DNA of 32,534 nucleotides from the NCBI RefSeq assembly GCF_008993995.1, contig NZ_BKNN01000035.1:1-32534 (forward strand), in the 5' to 3' direction. Below are positions 16,060-24,563 of this stretch, piece by piece; the stretch's first letter is position 1, and each line of letters opens with the position of its first letter. The translations under genes and the position numbers were made by a program. The notes beneath the pieces are model-generated. The model searched no databases. It was not told the DNA's origin and was given only the letters and a program-made list of their open reading frames with translations. Source of the stretch: Acinetobacter brisouii (GTDB lineage: Bacteria; Pseudomonadota; Gammaproteobacteria; Pseudomonadales; Moraxellaceae).

Positions 16060-16344
16060 ATGCACAGTCAAACTCAATTGACCACGACCGATGGACGTCG
16101 TATTGCGAAACGCCTGTTTAATCACTGGAAACATAAATTTGAAGTTGTCGAAACTGAGCAGCATTTTCAGATTCTGATGCCAACTGCAACGGTAACACTG
16201 ACACCCCAAGAAAGTACGTTAGATGTCCGCATTGATAGTCAACTTGAAACCGCAGAACAAACCCGTCTTGAAAGTGTGGTGATTGATCACCTCAACCGTA
16301 TGGCGCAAGAGGAATTTCAAGTCACTTGGCAGCAACAGGCTTAA
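16060..16344 (+). CDS. DUF2218-family protein
   Basis: A 94-residue soluble protein that fits DUF2218. The pattern is short and consistent: SQTQLTTTDGRRIAKRLFNHWKHK at the N-terminus, then alternating beta strands and a final helix. No catalytic residues or metal motif are evident. Members are often near siderophore or iron genes, but none is here; its neighbours are rpe and fghA. ATG at 16060 has AAGGA 10 bases upstream. It ends at a shared terminator and is a one-gene unit. Function unknown. Confidence 0.75.
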   Translation: MHSQTQLTTTDGRRIAKRLFNHWKHKFEVVETEQHFQILMPTATVTLTPQESTLDVRIDSQLETAEQTRLESVVIDHLNRMAQEEFQVTWQQQA

Positions 16345-16347
16345 ACG

Positions 16348-16376
16348 AAAAAGGATCACTGATGTGATCCTTTTTT
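16348..16376. terminator. Bidirectional terminator between the DUF2218 gene and fghA
   Basis: AAAAAGGATCAC and GTGATCCTTTTT pair around a TGAT loop. T-runs exist on both strands, six on plus and five on minus. Confidence 0.85.
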
Positions 16377-16391
16377 ATTATCTTATACAAG

Positions 16392-17228
16392 TTAATCCGT
16401 CAGTTTTGCCGCATGGAACTGTAAATGGTCATCGATAAAACTCTGAATAAAATAATAACCATGATCATAAGATTCATGTTGGCGTAAGGTCAGCTTTTGA
16501 CCAACTTCAGCACAGGCTTGCTGAAGTAATTGTGGATGTAACTGATGATAAAACTGATCTGCCAAACCTTGATCGACCAGCACCTCACTAAACAGCGCAC
16601 CTTTACTTTGAATCAAAGCCACAGCATCGTGGGCTAACCATTCCTCCCGTGCTTCACCCAAATAATGACTAAAGGCTTTTTCACCCCACGCACACTGACT
16701 TGGTGCACAGATCGGTGCAAATGCAGACACCGATTTGAATTTTTCAGGATATTTCCATGCCAAGGTTAGTGCACCATGCCCACCCATCGAGTGTCCCATA
16801 ATCCCAATACGACCTTTCTGAATTGGGAAATGTTCTAACACTGCAAAATACAACTCATCGGCAATATAGCTTTCCATGCGGTAATGCTCTGCCCACGGTG
16901 CTTGTGTCGCATTAATATAAAAACCTGCGCCCAATCCCAAATCCCATGAATCACCTTTTGCGACATTTTCTCCGCGTGGCGAGGTATCAGGCATCACCAA
17001 AATGAGACCTAATTGAGCTGCCAAACGCTGTGCATGGGCTTTAATGGCAAAGGTTTCTTCGGTACAGGTCAAACCTGCCAAGTAAAATACTGCAGGGCAA
17101 GCTTCTCCTGCACGCGCCTGTTCAGGCAAATAAATCGAAAATTTGGCATCACCTTGCAATTCTTTGGAATACCATTGATAAGTCTGTTGTTCCCCATCAA
17201 AACAAAAGTTTCGTTGTATTTGCTGCAT
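16392..17228 (-). CDS. fghA: S-formylglutathione hydrolase
   Basis: Serine esterase that hydrolyses S-formylglutathione to formate and glutathione, the second step of glutathione-dependent formaldehyde detoxification. The 278-residue alpha/beta-hydrolase shows the nucleophile elbow GHSMGGHGA (S147) and likely triad partners D224 (VDQGLADQF) and H256 (YDHGYYF). PDTSPRGENV (80-89) is the usual family sequence. It does not sit beside an adhC/frmA formaldehyde dehydrogenase here. It starts only 10 bases after the C13-peptidase stop and is probably cotranscribed with it. Several paralogues of this family exist in some bacteria, so a wider esterase role is possible. Confidence 0.93.
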   Translation of the reverse strand: MQQIQRNFCFDGEQQTYQWYSKELQGDAKFSIYLPEQARAGEACPAVFYLAGLTCTEETFAIKAHAQRLAAQLGLILVMPDTSPRGENVAKGDSWDLGLGAGFYINATQAPWAEHYRMESYIADELYFAVLEHFPIQKGRIGIMGHSMGGHGALTLAWKYPEKFKSVSAFAPICAPSQCAWGEKAFSHYLGEAREEWLAHDAVALIQSKGALFSEVLVDQGLADQFYHQLHPQLLQQACAEVGQKLTLRQHESYDHGYYFIQSFIDDHLQFHAAKLTD

Positions 17229-17238
17229 GACACATCCT

Positions 17239-18660
17239 TTATTGTTGTGGTGGCGTTGAAAGTACAGTTGGATTATTCACAGGTAAGCTATTTTGGCTTG
17301 GGAATAAATGTTTCTCGAGTTGAGGTAGCATCAATTCCATATTTTTACCGATTGACCACTGCGGCTCTGATGGCTCGAAGCCTTGTGCAGCTTCCCACTT
17401 GGACACCGTTGCTTTGGCATCGGTAAAAGCATCTTTAATGGAGCTTTTTTCACGCATCGCCTGATCAAAGAACGCCCGACCAAAATAAGTGTAATCCGAT
17501 TCATTATTACAACCAAATGATGAACGGTCTGCTGCCGATGCGGTAATCACCAAGGTATTGTCTGACTGCAATGCAGGCACAAAACTGCCCGAATAACACG
17601 CTGAAACCACAATCACACGCCAGCGAATTCCAGCTTTATCCAGCGCTTCCCGTAGCCATTTCGGATCGACTTGTTTCAGATCAATCGGCGCATTTTCCAG
17701 TTCAAAATGATTAGGCTCGCCATGTGAAGTCATGTATAAAAATAATACATCACTTTCTTTATTCATTTGCTGACCAATACGGTTCAGTGCCATTTGGATA
17801 CTGGTTCGTGAAGCAATCGGCAAGGTAGTACGGGTATTGGGATCATTAACCAGTTCCACTGAACGTCCGAACGTGCCAAAGCGGGTATCAAACTGCGATT
17901 TGATCCGTTGTACTTCCGAGCTAAAGACAGAATCATAACTATCCCCCGCAAGGCCAAGGAAATACCAATGCGTCTGTGAAAAATCGCCAAACTGAACTTG
18001 TTCCAATGCTTTACTCAACAAATTACCCTGAGCATACAAAGCATCTTCAGACAGTGTTGGCTGCACAGGCTCAACTTTCCAAATAGGTTGCTCTTTCACT
18101 GACATCTGCCACACCACGAGGGTACAAATCGTGGCAAACATAATCAGCCCACGTTCCCACCACGGCCATTTTAGTTCACGGGAAAATACCCAAATCACCG
18201 CCAAGCTTTGCCAAACAAACAAAACTAAAAATAAAGTCGGAAGCAGGTTATAGATACGATCAGGAAGAAAATCTAAATAACCTTGATCGCCCAAATACTG
18301 CAAAAAACACTGAATTAATAGAATACTGGCATCGAGTACTAACCAGAGCAAGGCTGGCACAAGCATTAAGCGAGGATTATTGGTCCGTTGTGACAGAAAA
18401 ATGCCGACAATTAGTGCAATAAACGGCCAAAGTGCATAGCTGACAAGACCTTGTGAGTTGAAATGCCCTGCCTGATCAGCCACCATCCAGCTAAATAGCG
18501 TATTGACGGCAGCAGCAATCGCTCCCCAAAAAATTAACTGAAAAATTGAGGGGTGAACGATTTGCAAGGAACGGCGAGAACCGAGGAACAACCATAAACC
18601 AGCGATTTGGTTACTTTTGAGATCGTGCCAAAAATTGATGGAAGGTTTCAGGTCTATCAT
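17239..18660 (-). CDS. Membrane-anchored C13 (legumain/caspase-fold) peptidase
   Basis: A 473-residue protein. The N-terminal 190 residues contain about five membrane segments (39-60, 74-90, 98-120, 139-160, 170-187). The rest is a clan CD cysteine-peptidase domain of the C13 type. The catalytic dyad is visible: H313 in FLYMTSHGEPNH, at the end of a hydrophobic strand, and C355 in VIVVSACYSGSF. TASAADRSSFGC (373-384) is the expected following element. Legumain-like enzymes cut after Asn or Asp; the substrate of the bacterial membrane form is unknown. A Pro/Gln/Asn-rich tail ends the protein. ATG at 18660 has a poor ribosome binding site. fghA follows by 10 bases. Confidence 0.88.
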   Translation of the reverse strand: MIDLKPSINFWHDLKSNQIAGLWLFLGSRRSLQIVHPSIFQLIFWGAIAAAVNTLFSWMVADQAGHFNSQGLVSYALWPFIALIVGIFLSQRTNNPRLMLVPALLWLVLDASILLIQCFLQYLGDQGYLDFLPDRIYNLLPTLFLVLFVWQSLAVIWVFSRELKWPWWERGLIMFATICTLVVWQMSVKEQPIWKVEPVQPTLSEDALYAQGNLLSKALEQVQFGDFSQTHWYFLGLAGDSYDSVFSSEVQRIKSQFDTRFGTFGRSVELVNDPNTRTTLPIASRTSIQMALNRIGQQMNKESDVLFLYMTSHGEPNHFELENAPIDLKQVDPKWLREALDKAGIRWRVIVVSACYSGSFVPALQSDNTLVITASAADRSSFGCNNESDYTYFGRAFFDQAMREKSSIKDAFTDAKATVSKWEAAQGFEPSEPQWSIGKNMELMLPQLEKHLFPSQNSLPVNNPTVLSTPPQQ

Positions 18661-18702
18661 AAAATTCTGCTGGTCAGCGGTGGATTTATTTATGCATCCC
18701 TT

Positions 18703-18730
18703 AGTTTATGCCCGCATTTTTTTTTATCAA
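18703..18730 (-). promoter_or_regulatory. Candidate promoter of the C13-peptidase/fghA unit
   Basis: TTGATA (18725-18730) and TAAACT (18703-18708) are 16 bases apart on the minus strand, in the 130-base gap after rsmJ. It would let the two genes be transcribed apart from tsaB-uppP-rsmJ. Confidence 0.5.
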
Positions 18731-18790
18731 TGTGATTTTGAATGAATTAACAAAACTTTGCGATTTTCTAAACTGTCCGCAATCCCATGA

Positions 18791-19591
18791 TTACGGACGA
18801 AAATAGCCATCGAAACGACAAGCATCACCAAGCCACTGATGCTGAGGTGCTTGGTTGTCCAAATATACCGCATGGCGTGGACGCTTGACGATGACCCTTT
18901 GTGCCAGTTGTCGCGCCAATGCCAACAGATTTTCCCCCAAATCCATTTCACCATCTTCTGGTAATAGCAAATGCAGCAATTGCATCTGCTTCTTGACCTG
19001 TGCCTGCTTTTTCACAGCTTGCTGATTTTGGTCACGTTGAGGAAACATTGGATCCAAATAAACTACATCAAACTGCTTACCCGCTTGAATCTGCTGCTCG
19101 AGATATTCGGCAGAATCTGCATGAACCAAATGAATATTGGCGGCAACAGGCGCTAAAAATGCATCCTGCTGAGCAGCATGATGTGCGGATTTTAACAGTA
19201 TGTATAAAATCGGATGTCGCTCAATTAAGGTGACTTTTGCCCCAAGCTTAGCCATCAGCAACGTGTCATGCCCCAAGCCCGCAGTAGCATCAATCAAATT
19301 CGGCTGTTCATTGACCTGACAAGCCCGCGCCAGCATTTCAGACTTCATGCCTGCACGTTTTAAACGTGGAATTTCTGCCTGCCAATCGGGCTGCATTTTC
19401 ATGCCATTGGCTGCAAGGCTTAAACCATCTTCATCAAGAACAAGTGCCAACTCAGGATGCAAACGCAAGAACTTGGCATTGATTTTTTCAACAACTTGCC
19501 CTGTCAGCTCAACCTTTAATTCAGCTAAACGTTGCTGAAGCACAACAAATTGTGCTTCAGCCTCAGGGCTATACCAACAATGAAACTGCAT
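18791..19591 (-). CDS. rsmJ: 16S rRNA (guanine1516-N2)-methyltransferase
   Basis: SAM-dependent methyltransferase that modifies G1516 of 16S rRNA. The 266-residue protein shows the SAM motif DATAGLGHD (101-109), LIERHP (122-127) and the catalytic-loop sequence YLDPMFPQ (177-184), all typical of RsmJ (YhiQ). ATG at 19591 overlaps the uppP stop codon as TAATG, indicating translational coupling. An upstream in-frame TTG (19618) would extend into uppP and is rejected. Third gene of a tsaB-uppP-rsmJ run on the minus strand. Confidence 0.93.
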   Translation of the reverse strand: MQFHCWYSPEAEAQFVVLQQRLAELKVELTGQVVEKINAKFLRLHPELALVLDEDGLSLAANGMKMQPDWQAEIPRLKRAGMKSEMLARACQVNEQPNLIDATAGLGHDTLLMAKLGAKVTLIERHPILYILLKSAHHAAQQDAFLAPVAANIHLVHADSAEYLEQQIQAGKQFDVVYLDPMFPQRDQNQQAVKKQAQVKKQMQLLHLLLPEDGEMDLGENLLALARQLAQRVIVKRPRHAVYLDNQAPQHQWLGDACRFDGYFRP

Positions 19592-20412
19592 TACCAATGT
19601 ACCCAACCTGTGCCCCAAGTGAGTAAAATCAACAAACCAAAAGCAATACGGTAGTAAGCAAATGCACTAAAGTCATGTTTAGACACATAGCGAATCAAAG
19701 CACGAATCACGAGCAGTGCAGAAATAAAAGCGACTGCAATCCCGACACCCAATATTTCCATATCTTGGGTATGTAGTTCATGGCGCATTTTATACATGTC
19801 AAGCAGACCTGCACCCATCAATACAGGAATACCCAAAAAGAATGAAAACTCTGCTGCGGCTTTACGAGACACACCCAAGAACAATGAACCAATAATGGTT
19901 GAACCTGAACGAGATGTTCCTGGAATCAAAGCTAAACATTGAATTAAGCCAATCAAAGTTGCTTGTTTAAAACTTAAATCATCAACCTCCAAACAGGTTG
20001 TCTGATGTTTACGGCGTTCAGCCCATAAAATAATCACGCCCCCCACGATCAGTGCCAATGCCACAGTCACCGCATTAAATAAATAGGCTTTAATGGTTTC
20101 ACCAATGGTTAAACCAATCAGCATAATGGGAATCGTTGCAACGATTAGATTCAGACTTAAACGGCGACCTTGTGCATCACCCGTTAATGCACCAATCAAA
20201 GCACCCCACAACTTGCCCCAGTATTCATAAATTACTGCGGCAATTGCGCCGATCTGTACCGCAACGGCAAACATGTCACGCTTTTCAGGTGTCCAAAAGT
20301 CTAACAATTGCCCAGCCAGAATAAGATGTCCTGTACTGGAAATTGGCAGGAATTCAGTAATCCCCTCAACCAAGCCCATAATTGCAGCTTTAAACAGCAG
20401 TATAAGATCCAT
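19591..20412 (-). CDS. uppP: Undecaprenyl-diphosphatase
   Basis: Inner membrane phosphatase (BacA) that converts undecaprenyl diphosphate to the monophosphate, recycling the lipid carrier for peptidoglycan and surface polysaccharides; it underlies basal bacitracin tolerance. The 273-residue protein has the two signatures [14 protein letters not shown] (16-29) and [10 protein letters not shown] (164-173, with R168), and about eight membrane segments. It starts 12 bases after the tsaB stop and overlaps the rsmJ start, so the three are very likely one transcript. Confidence 0.96.
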   Translation of the reverse strand: MDLILLFKAAIMGLVEGITEFLPISSTGHLILAGQLLDFWTPEKRDMFAVAVQIGAIAAVIYEYWGKLWGALIGALTGDAQGRRLSLNLIVATIPIMLIGLTIGETIKAYLFNAVTVALALIVGGVIILWAERRKHQTTCLEVDDLSFKQATLIGLIQCLALIPGTSRSGSTIIGSLFLGVSRKAAAEFSFFLGIPVLMGAGLLDMYKMRHELHTQDMEILGVGIAVAFISALLVIRALIRYVSKHDFSAFAYYRIAFGLLILLTWGTGWVHW

Positions 20413-20424
20413 ATTTTGTCCTAG

Positions 20425-21090
20425 TTAGGGTTTACCTTGCTCAGGAATTTTTTTCCAAGCGTTATCACGTAAGTACACAGGGAGAGCCTGTTCCGCACTG
20501 ACCCAATTTTGTTGTTGTGCTTGAGGTACGGCGATTGTTGCAATATCTTGTGCATTTGGGCACACGGTCTTGTATTGGGTCGCTTCGGCATCTAAAAGCT
20601 GAGCGCCTGAACCTACAACCGTAAAACGCTGTGCTTGAGTAGCCGCGGCATAATCCAACAGTTGCTCTTGGTCAACCGCCTGCATAATTTGGTTTGCATC
20701 TAACTGGTAACTGGCAATGTAGACTTCGTTCATGCGTGCATCTAAAACCGCAGTTACTTCAGTTAAACCATGCAAACGATATGCTGCCTGTGCCAGTGCC
20801 TGCAAGGTCGATACTGCAATCACAGGAAGATCATTTGCCCAAGCCAGTGCCTGTGTTACTGCTGCATTAATTCGCACCCCACTAAATGAGCCTGGCCCGC
20901 GACTAAATGCAATCACATTCAGTTGTGACGTTGTCCAGCCCTGTTGCTGTAACCCTTGCTCAATCATGGGTAATAGCGTTTGAGTCTGGGCTTTGGCTTG
21001 TTCATTCAGTGCAAAAAAGACAGAGTGAGAATCTTCGATCAGGCAAACTGAACATTGTTCATTTGCTGTTTCGAGTGCTAGCAGTTTCAT
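20425..21090 (-). CDS. tsaB: tRNA t6A biosynthesis protein TsaB
   Basis: Non-catalytic ASKHA-fold partner of TsaD in the complex that makes N6-threonylcarbamoyladenosine at position 37 of ANN-decoding tRNAs. The 221-residue protein starts MKLLALETANEQCSVCL and carries SRGPGSFSGVR (63-73) and VLDARMNEVYIA, both typical. ATG at 21090 has GTAGGG 5 bases upstream. It is first in the tsaB-uppP-rsmJ run. An intrinsic terminator of the preceding gene lies about 70 bases upstream, so tsaB should have its own promoter, which I could not place with confidence. Confidence 0.94.
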   Translation of the reverse strand: MKLLALETANEQCSVCLIEDSHSVFFALNEQAKAQTQTLLPMIEQGLQQQGWTTSQLNVIAFSRGPGSFSGVRINAAVTQALAWANDLPVIAVSTLQALAQAAYRLHGLTEVTAVLDARMNEVYIASYQLDANQIMQAVDQEQLLDYAAATQAQRFTVVGSGAQLLDAEATQYKTVCPNAQDIATIAVPQAQQQNWVSAEQALPVYLRDNAWKKIPEQGKP

Positions 21091-21157
21091 GCATGCCCTA
21101 CATTACAAAATACAAAACGCCTGTATGATACTCTAGTCACCCAGACTTCGCGAATAT

Positions 21158-21181
21158 AAAAATACCAAGCGAAAGCTTGGC
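21158..21181 (-). terminator. Terminator after the gamma-carbonic-anhydrase-like gene
   Basis: On the minus strand CCAAGC-TTTC-GCTTGG is followed by TATTTTTAT. The stem is short (6 bp) but perfect. It lies between the gamma-carbonic-anhydrase-like gene and tsaB. Confidence 0.65.
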
Positions 21182-21216
21182 ATCGGTTTATGATCAGAAG
21201 CTTAAGCCTGTTTTAT

Positions 21217-21756
21217 TTAATCGTGATGAAACCAGAAAGGCTCTAAACTCAAATACTTTTTAAAATGCTCAGCATAATGCAAGGCACTTTGCTTCAATTT
21301 TGCTTCACCCTCAGCATCCACCATTTTCACCACTTTCCCTGGTGAACCCATCACCACTGAATGATCAGGAATCACCTTACCTTCAGGAATCAAGGCATTC
21401 GCGCCAATAATGCAGTTTTTACCAATCACGGCATGATTCAAAATCACCGCATTTATACCGATTAAGGTATTATCGCCAATGCTACAACCATGCAGCATGG
21501 CTTTATGCCCGATCGTGACATAGTTGCCAATCTTCAGTTCAATGCCTGCATCGGTATGTAACACGGCGTTGTCCTGCACATTACTAAAATCACCGATACG
21601 AATCTGGCTATTGTCCCCGCGAATCACCGCACCAAACCACACGCTTACTTGTCGCCCAAGTTCCACATGTCCAATCACTGTGGCATTTTCTGCAATCCAG
21701 CCTGTCCACGGTTGCTCCGTTGTCGTGGGCGCATAGCCCTGAAATTTATACATCAT
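21217..21756 (-). CDS. Gamma-carbonic-anhydrase-like (YrdA/PaaY/CaiE-type) protein
   Basis: A 179-residue left-handed beta-helix protein made of hexapeptide repeats (e.g. [24 protein letters not shown]). The three zinc-ligand histidines of gamma-carbonic anhydrases are present: H67 (NAVLHTD), H84 and H89 (IGHKAMLHG). Relatives act as carbonic anhydrases or thioesterases, or have no known activity. The long start at 21813 overlaps the Nudix gene upstream; MMYKF at 21756 has AGGA about 10 bases upstream and fits family length. It follows the Nudix gene by 31 bases and is probably in its transcript. Confidence 0.9.
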   Translation of the reverse strand: MMYKFQGYAPTTTEQPWTGWIAENATVIGHVELGRQVSVWFGAVIRGDNSQIRIGDFSNVQDNAVLHTDAGIELKIGNYVTIGHKAMLHGCSIGDNTLIGINAVILNHAVIGKNCIIGANALIPEGKVIPDHSVVMGSPGKVVKMVDAEGEAKLKQSALHYAEHFKKYLSLEPFWFHHD

Positions 21757-21787
21757 GCGTGAATCTTCCTTTTTATCATCTGTATTT

Positions 21788-22387
21788 TTATATCGACTTA
21801 ATCTCAGCCGCATTCAATAAAAACGGCCATTCTTTTTCATACTTTAATCCGTATTTAAACAGACTGACCAGCATGCGTGCCGTCAGTCCCCACACAATTT
21901 CATTCTGTACATGCATACTCGGGAAATATAAAGTCTGCTGCTGATATTGCACAGCATGAGGCTGTGTTGGGGTTTGCATCAGTTCATGCAATGAAGCCAA
22001 AAAAATCCGATCTATTTCTGTAGGTTGTGCAGTCAATTCAATTTGAGGGTGAATCAATCCAACCACAGGTTTGACACTTAAACCACTTTTTGAACGCTGC
22101 ATTGGCAAATCCCCAATCAGTTCAACATCATAGGGATTCAATGCAATTTCTTCATGCGCCTCACGCAGCGCCACCGCAATATTACTGCTATCTTCAGGGT
22201 CACGTTTTCCGCCAGGAAAAGAAACTTCACCCGCGTGCTGATTCAAATGTTTTGAACGACGAGTCAGCACAACTTTAGGATCATCTTCCTTGGTAATGGC
22301 AATCAAGACAGCCGCCTGCGCAGGCTCAATATGCCGCGCAAAACGCAACTGCTGTTGCAAATGATCAATTAAAGTCATTGTACTCAT
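21788..22387 (-). CDS. NudL-type Nudix hydrolase, probable CoA pyrophosphatase
   Basis: A 199-residue Nudix protein. The Nudix box runs from FPGG (57-60) to REAHEE (75-80), with the spacing seen in NudL/YeaB proteins (GGKRDPED ... ALREAHEE). These cleave CoA and its derivatives to phosphopantetheine and 3',5'-ADP. The prefix [18 protein letters not shown] is strongly NudL-like. ATG at 22387 follows AGGTGG. It is divergent from a second, unrelated Nudix gene across 108 bases and precedes the gamma-carbonic-anhydrase-like gene. Confidence 0.88.
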   Translation of the reverse strand: MSTMTLIDHLQQQLRFARHIEPAQAAVLIAITKEDDPKVVLTRRSKHLNQHAGEVSFPGGKRDPEDSSNIAVALREAHEEIALNPYDVELIGDLPMQRSKSGLSVKPVVGLIHPQIELTAQPTEIDRIFLASLHELMQTPTQPHAVQYQQQTLYFPSMHVQNEIVWGLTARMLVSLFKYGLKYEKEWPFLLNAAEIKSI

Positions 22388-22495
22388 TCCACCACCTATT
22401 TTTATCGTGTTCCTTGCTCAAGTCTTATGCAAATGATGCGTAAGCGATTTTTTTCAGTTATGCTGAACCATCTCTTTTTTCACTGATCATTTATT

Positions 22496-23044
22496 ATGAA
22501 CTGCTGCGTAAAATGTGGACACCCTACAGCCGAAAAAATTCCCTTGGGCGATAGTAAATTCCGTCAAGTGTGTACCCATTGTGGCAATATTCATTATGAA
22601 AACCCAAAGATTATTTGTGGTGCTTTGGTGACATGGGACAATAAAATTCTGCTCTGCCGCCGTGCCATTGAACCACGCTATGGCTTATGGACACTACCTG
22701 CAGGCTACATGGAACTGTTTGAAACCATGGAGCAAGGTGCAGCACGCGAAACATTTGAAGAAGCAGAAGCTGACATCGAAATTGAACAACTGTACTGCAT
22801 GTACAATATTCCCCGTATCGGGCAAATTTATGTGCTGTTCAAAGCTGCCTTAAAAGATGGAAAATTTGGTGCAGGCCCTGAAACAATTGAATGTCGTTTG
22901 TTTGCAGAAGATGAAATTCCTTGGGAAGACTTAGCTTTCCCAAGCGTACAACACACCTTACAACACTATTTTAATGACCGAAAAACCAATGCTTTCCCAC
23001 TGCACCATGAAACCATTGGTACACGTATCGACGAAACAGGCTAA
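22496..23044 (+). CDS. Zinc-ribbon Nudix hydrolase
   Basis: A 182-residue protein with an N-terminal zinc ribbon (C4-x2-C7 and C26-x2-C29) followed by a Nudix domain. The Nudix box is complete: G70 ... E76 ... R84-E85 ... E88-E89, i.e. the spacing GX5EX7REXXEE. The architecture recalls NudC but the protein is shorter and lacks the NudC C-terminal part, so it is better called a NudC-like ADP-sugar or NADH pyrophosphatase relative; the substrate is uncertain. The tail EIPWEDLAFPSVQHTL is typical of this subfamily. ATG at 22496 opens a divergent unit opposite the NudL-type gene. Confidence 0.87.
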   Translation: MNCCVKCGHPTAEKIPLGDSKFRQVCTHCGNIHYENPKIICGALVTWDNKILLCRRAIEPRYGLWTLPAGYMELFETMEQGAARETFEEAEADIEIEQLYCMYNIPRIGQIYVLFKAALKDGKFGAGPETIECRLFAEDEIPWEDLAFPSVQHTLQHYFNDRKTNAFPLHHETIGTRIDETG

Positions 23045-23058
23045 AAATACAATCCCTC

Positions 23059-23086
23059 TCAATGCCTAGCTCCGACTAGGCATTGA
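23059..23086. other. Perfect 11-bp hairpin between the Nudix gene and pabB
   Basis: TCAATGCCTAG and CTAGGCATTGA flank a 6-base loop, 15 bases after the Nudix stop. The T-run is missing on plus (TTATCTG follows), so it is at most a weak terminator. Confidence 0.6.
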
Positions 23087-23141
23087 TTATCTGTGTCAAT
23101 TGCTTCACTATTTGCCTTTCTTTTTTGCAACCTATTGTTAT

Positions 23142-24494
23142 ATGTCCAGTTGCTATTCCCTGCAAAAAGCACTATCACAATTTGATTTCTCCGCAGCTGA
23201 AATTTTACTGCGTTTACAACAGCTCACGGGTTTAATCTATCTCAATGATGATGATCACCCTGTGATTGCGTTCTTACCGCAACAATACCAACTGATTCAA
23301 GACCAGCATACCCAACATTTTATTCGTGACGCTGCATGGCATTATCAGGAACAATCCTCGCCTGTTGCGCTTGAAGATTGGGTCAATTGCCAAAACAATG
23401 CTACAGCACCAACTGCAACCCAGTTCCACGGGGGGTGGATGGGTTTTGTCGGTTATGATTATGCTGCTCGCCAAGATGTTGCAGCCCCTTTACATGCTCA
23501 ACCCGCACTGTATTTAGGGCAATATTTATCATTTCTCAAATACGAAAAAACACAAGGCTGGGTCTTCTATAGTCGAGAAGACTACGAAACTGCCGAACAC
23601 ATTTTCCAAAAAATACATGCGCTACTTGATGTTGATGCACCGAAAACGGCGTTTCAACTGACTCAAGCCTGTCAGGCACGCTGGTCGAAAGCAGAATATA
23701 TTCAAGCCTTTGATCGGATTATTGACTACATTCGTGCAGGTGATTGTTACCAGATCAATCTGACCCAGCAATTTATCGGACAGGCACACGGTTTATTGCT
23801 AGAAACGGCTGAGCAGTTCTGGCAACTGACCAATGCACCTTATGCAGGCTATTTAAAAATCGATGACTTTGAATTACTGAGTTGTTCACCTGAACTGTTT
23901 ATTGATTTTCAGGCACAGCAGCAGATTGTCACTCGCCCGATCAAAGGCACCATGCCGCGCTATGCTGACCCCGAGCAAGATCAACAGTCCAAACAGCGTT
24001 TGATTCAGTCTGAAAAAGATCAGGCAGAAAATTTGATGATTGTGGATTTACTGCGTAACGACCTGAGTGTTTATGCTGAAATTGGTAGCGTCAAAACCAA
24101 TAAACTATTTGAAATTGAAAGTTTTGAACAAGTGCATCACATGGTGAGTGAGATTCAGGCAAATCTGAAATCTGACATTCAGCCGATACAAATGCTGCTC
24201 AAAGCCTCACCGGGTGGTTCCATTACAGGCGCACCGAAAATCCGTGCCATGCAAATTATTGCTGAACTGGAGCAACAACCCCGTGGCGCCTATTGCGGTT
24301 CATTAGGCTACTTCAATCAAGATGGAACAGGTCGCTGGAATATTCTGATTCGCTCAGTGCAAAAATATCAACAAGAAATCTCTATGTGGGCAGGTGGTGG
24401 CATTACCATTGCTTCACAAGCCGAAGCGGAATATCAGGAATGTTTTGACAAAATTTCTGCCATGCTCAATTTACTCAATACATGGCAAGGTTAA
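23142..24494 (+). CDS. pabB: Aminodeoxychorismate synthase component I
   Basis: With PabA, converts chorismate and glutamine to 4-amino-4-deoxychorismate for folate synthesis. From ATG 23142 the protein is 450 residues, with the chorismate-binding domain in the C-terminal half. Key sequences are RPIKGTMPR (catalytic-type Lys at 268), EKDQAENLMIVDLLRNDL, PGGSITGAPK and GGGITIASQAEAEYQE. KGT rather than an anthranilate-type sequence favours PabB over TrpE. A TTG at 23100 is open but unlikely. No clear ribosome binding site precedes the ATG, so the start is uncertain. A strong terminator follows. pabA and pabC are not in the window. Confidence 0.9.
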   Translation: MSSCYSLQKALSQFDFSAAEILLRLQQLTGLIYLNDDDHPVIAFLPQQYQLIQDQHTQHFIRDAAWHYQEQSSPVALEDWVNCQNNATAPTATQFHGGWMGFVGYDYAARQDVAAPLHAQPALYLGQYLSFLKYEKTQGWVFYSREDYETAEHIFQKIHALLDVDAPKTAFQLTQACQARWSKAEYIQAFDRIIDYIRAGDCYQINLTQQFIGQAHGLLLETAEQFWQLTNAPYAGYLKIDDFELLSCSPELFIDFQAQQQIVTRPIKGTMPRYADPEQDQQSKQRLIQSEKDQAENLMIVDLLRNDLSVYAEIGSVKTNKLFEIESFEQVHHMVSEIQANLKSDIQPIQMLLKASPGGSITGAPKIRAMQIIAELEQQPRGAYCGSLGYFNQDGTGRWNILIRSVQKYQQEISMWAGGGITIASQAEAEYQECFDKISAMLNLLNTWQG

Positions 24495-24515
24495 ACGGAT
24501 CTTGAATATAGCCAT

Positions 24516-24549
24516 AAAAAAACTCGCAGCCGACACTGCGAGTTTTTTT
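24516..24549. terminator. Bidirectional terminator between pabB and hisC
   Basis: AAAAAAACTCGCAG and CTGCGAGTTTTTTT flank a 6-base loop. Long T-runs on both strands serve the convergent genes. Confidence 0.9.
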
Positions 24550-24563
24550 ATTTTAGGAACAGC

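Noticed and set aside
18727-18954. 75-residue minus-strand frame over the end of rsmJ
   Set aside because: Alternative frame of rsmJ; no independent support.
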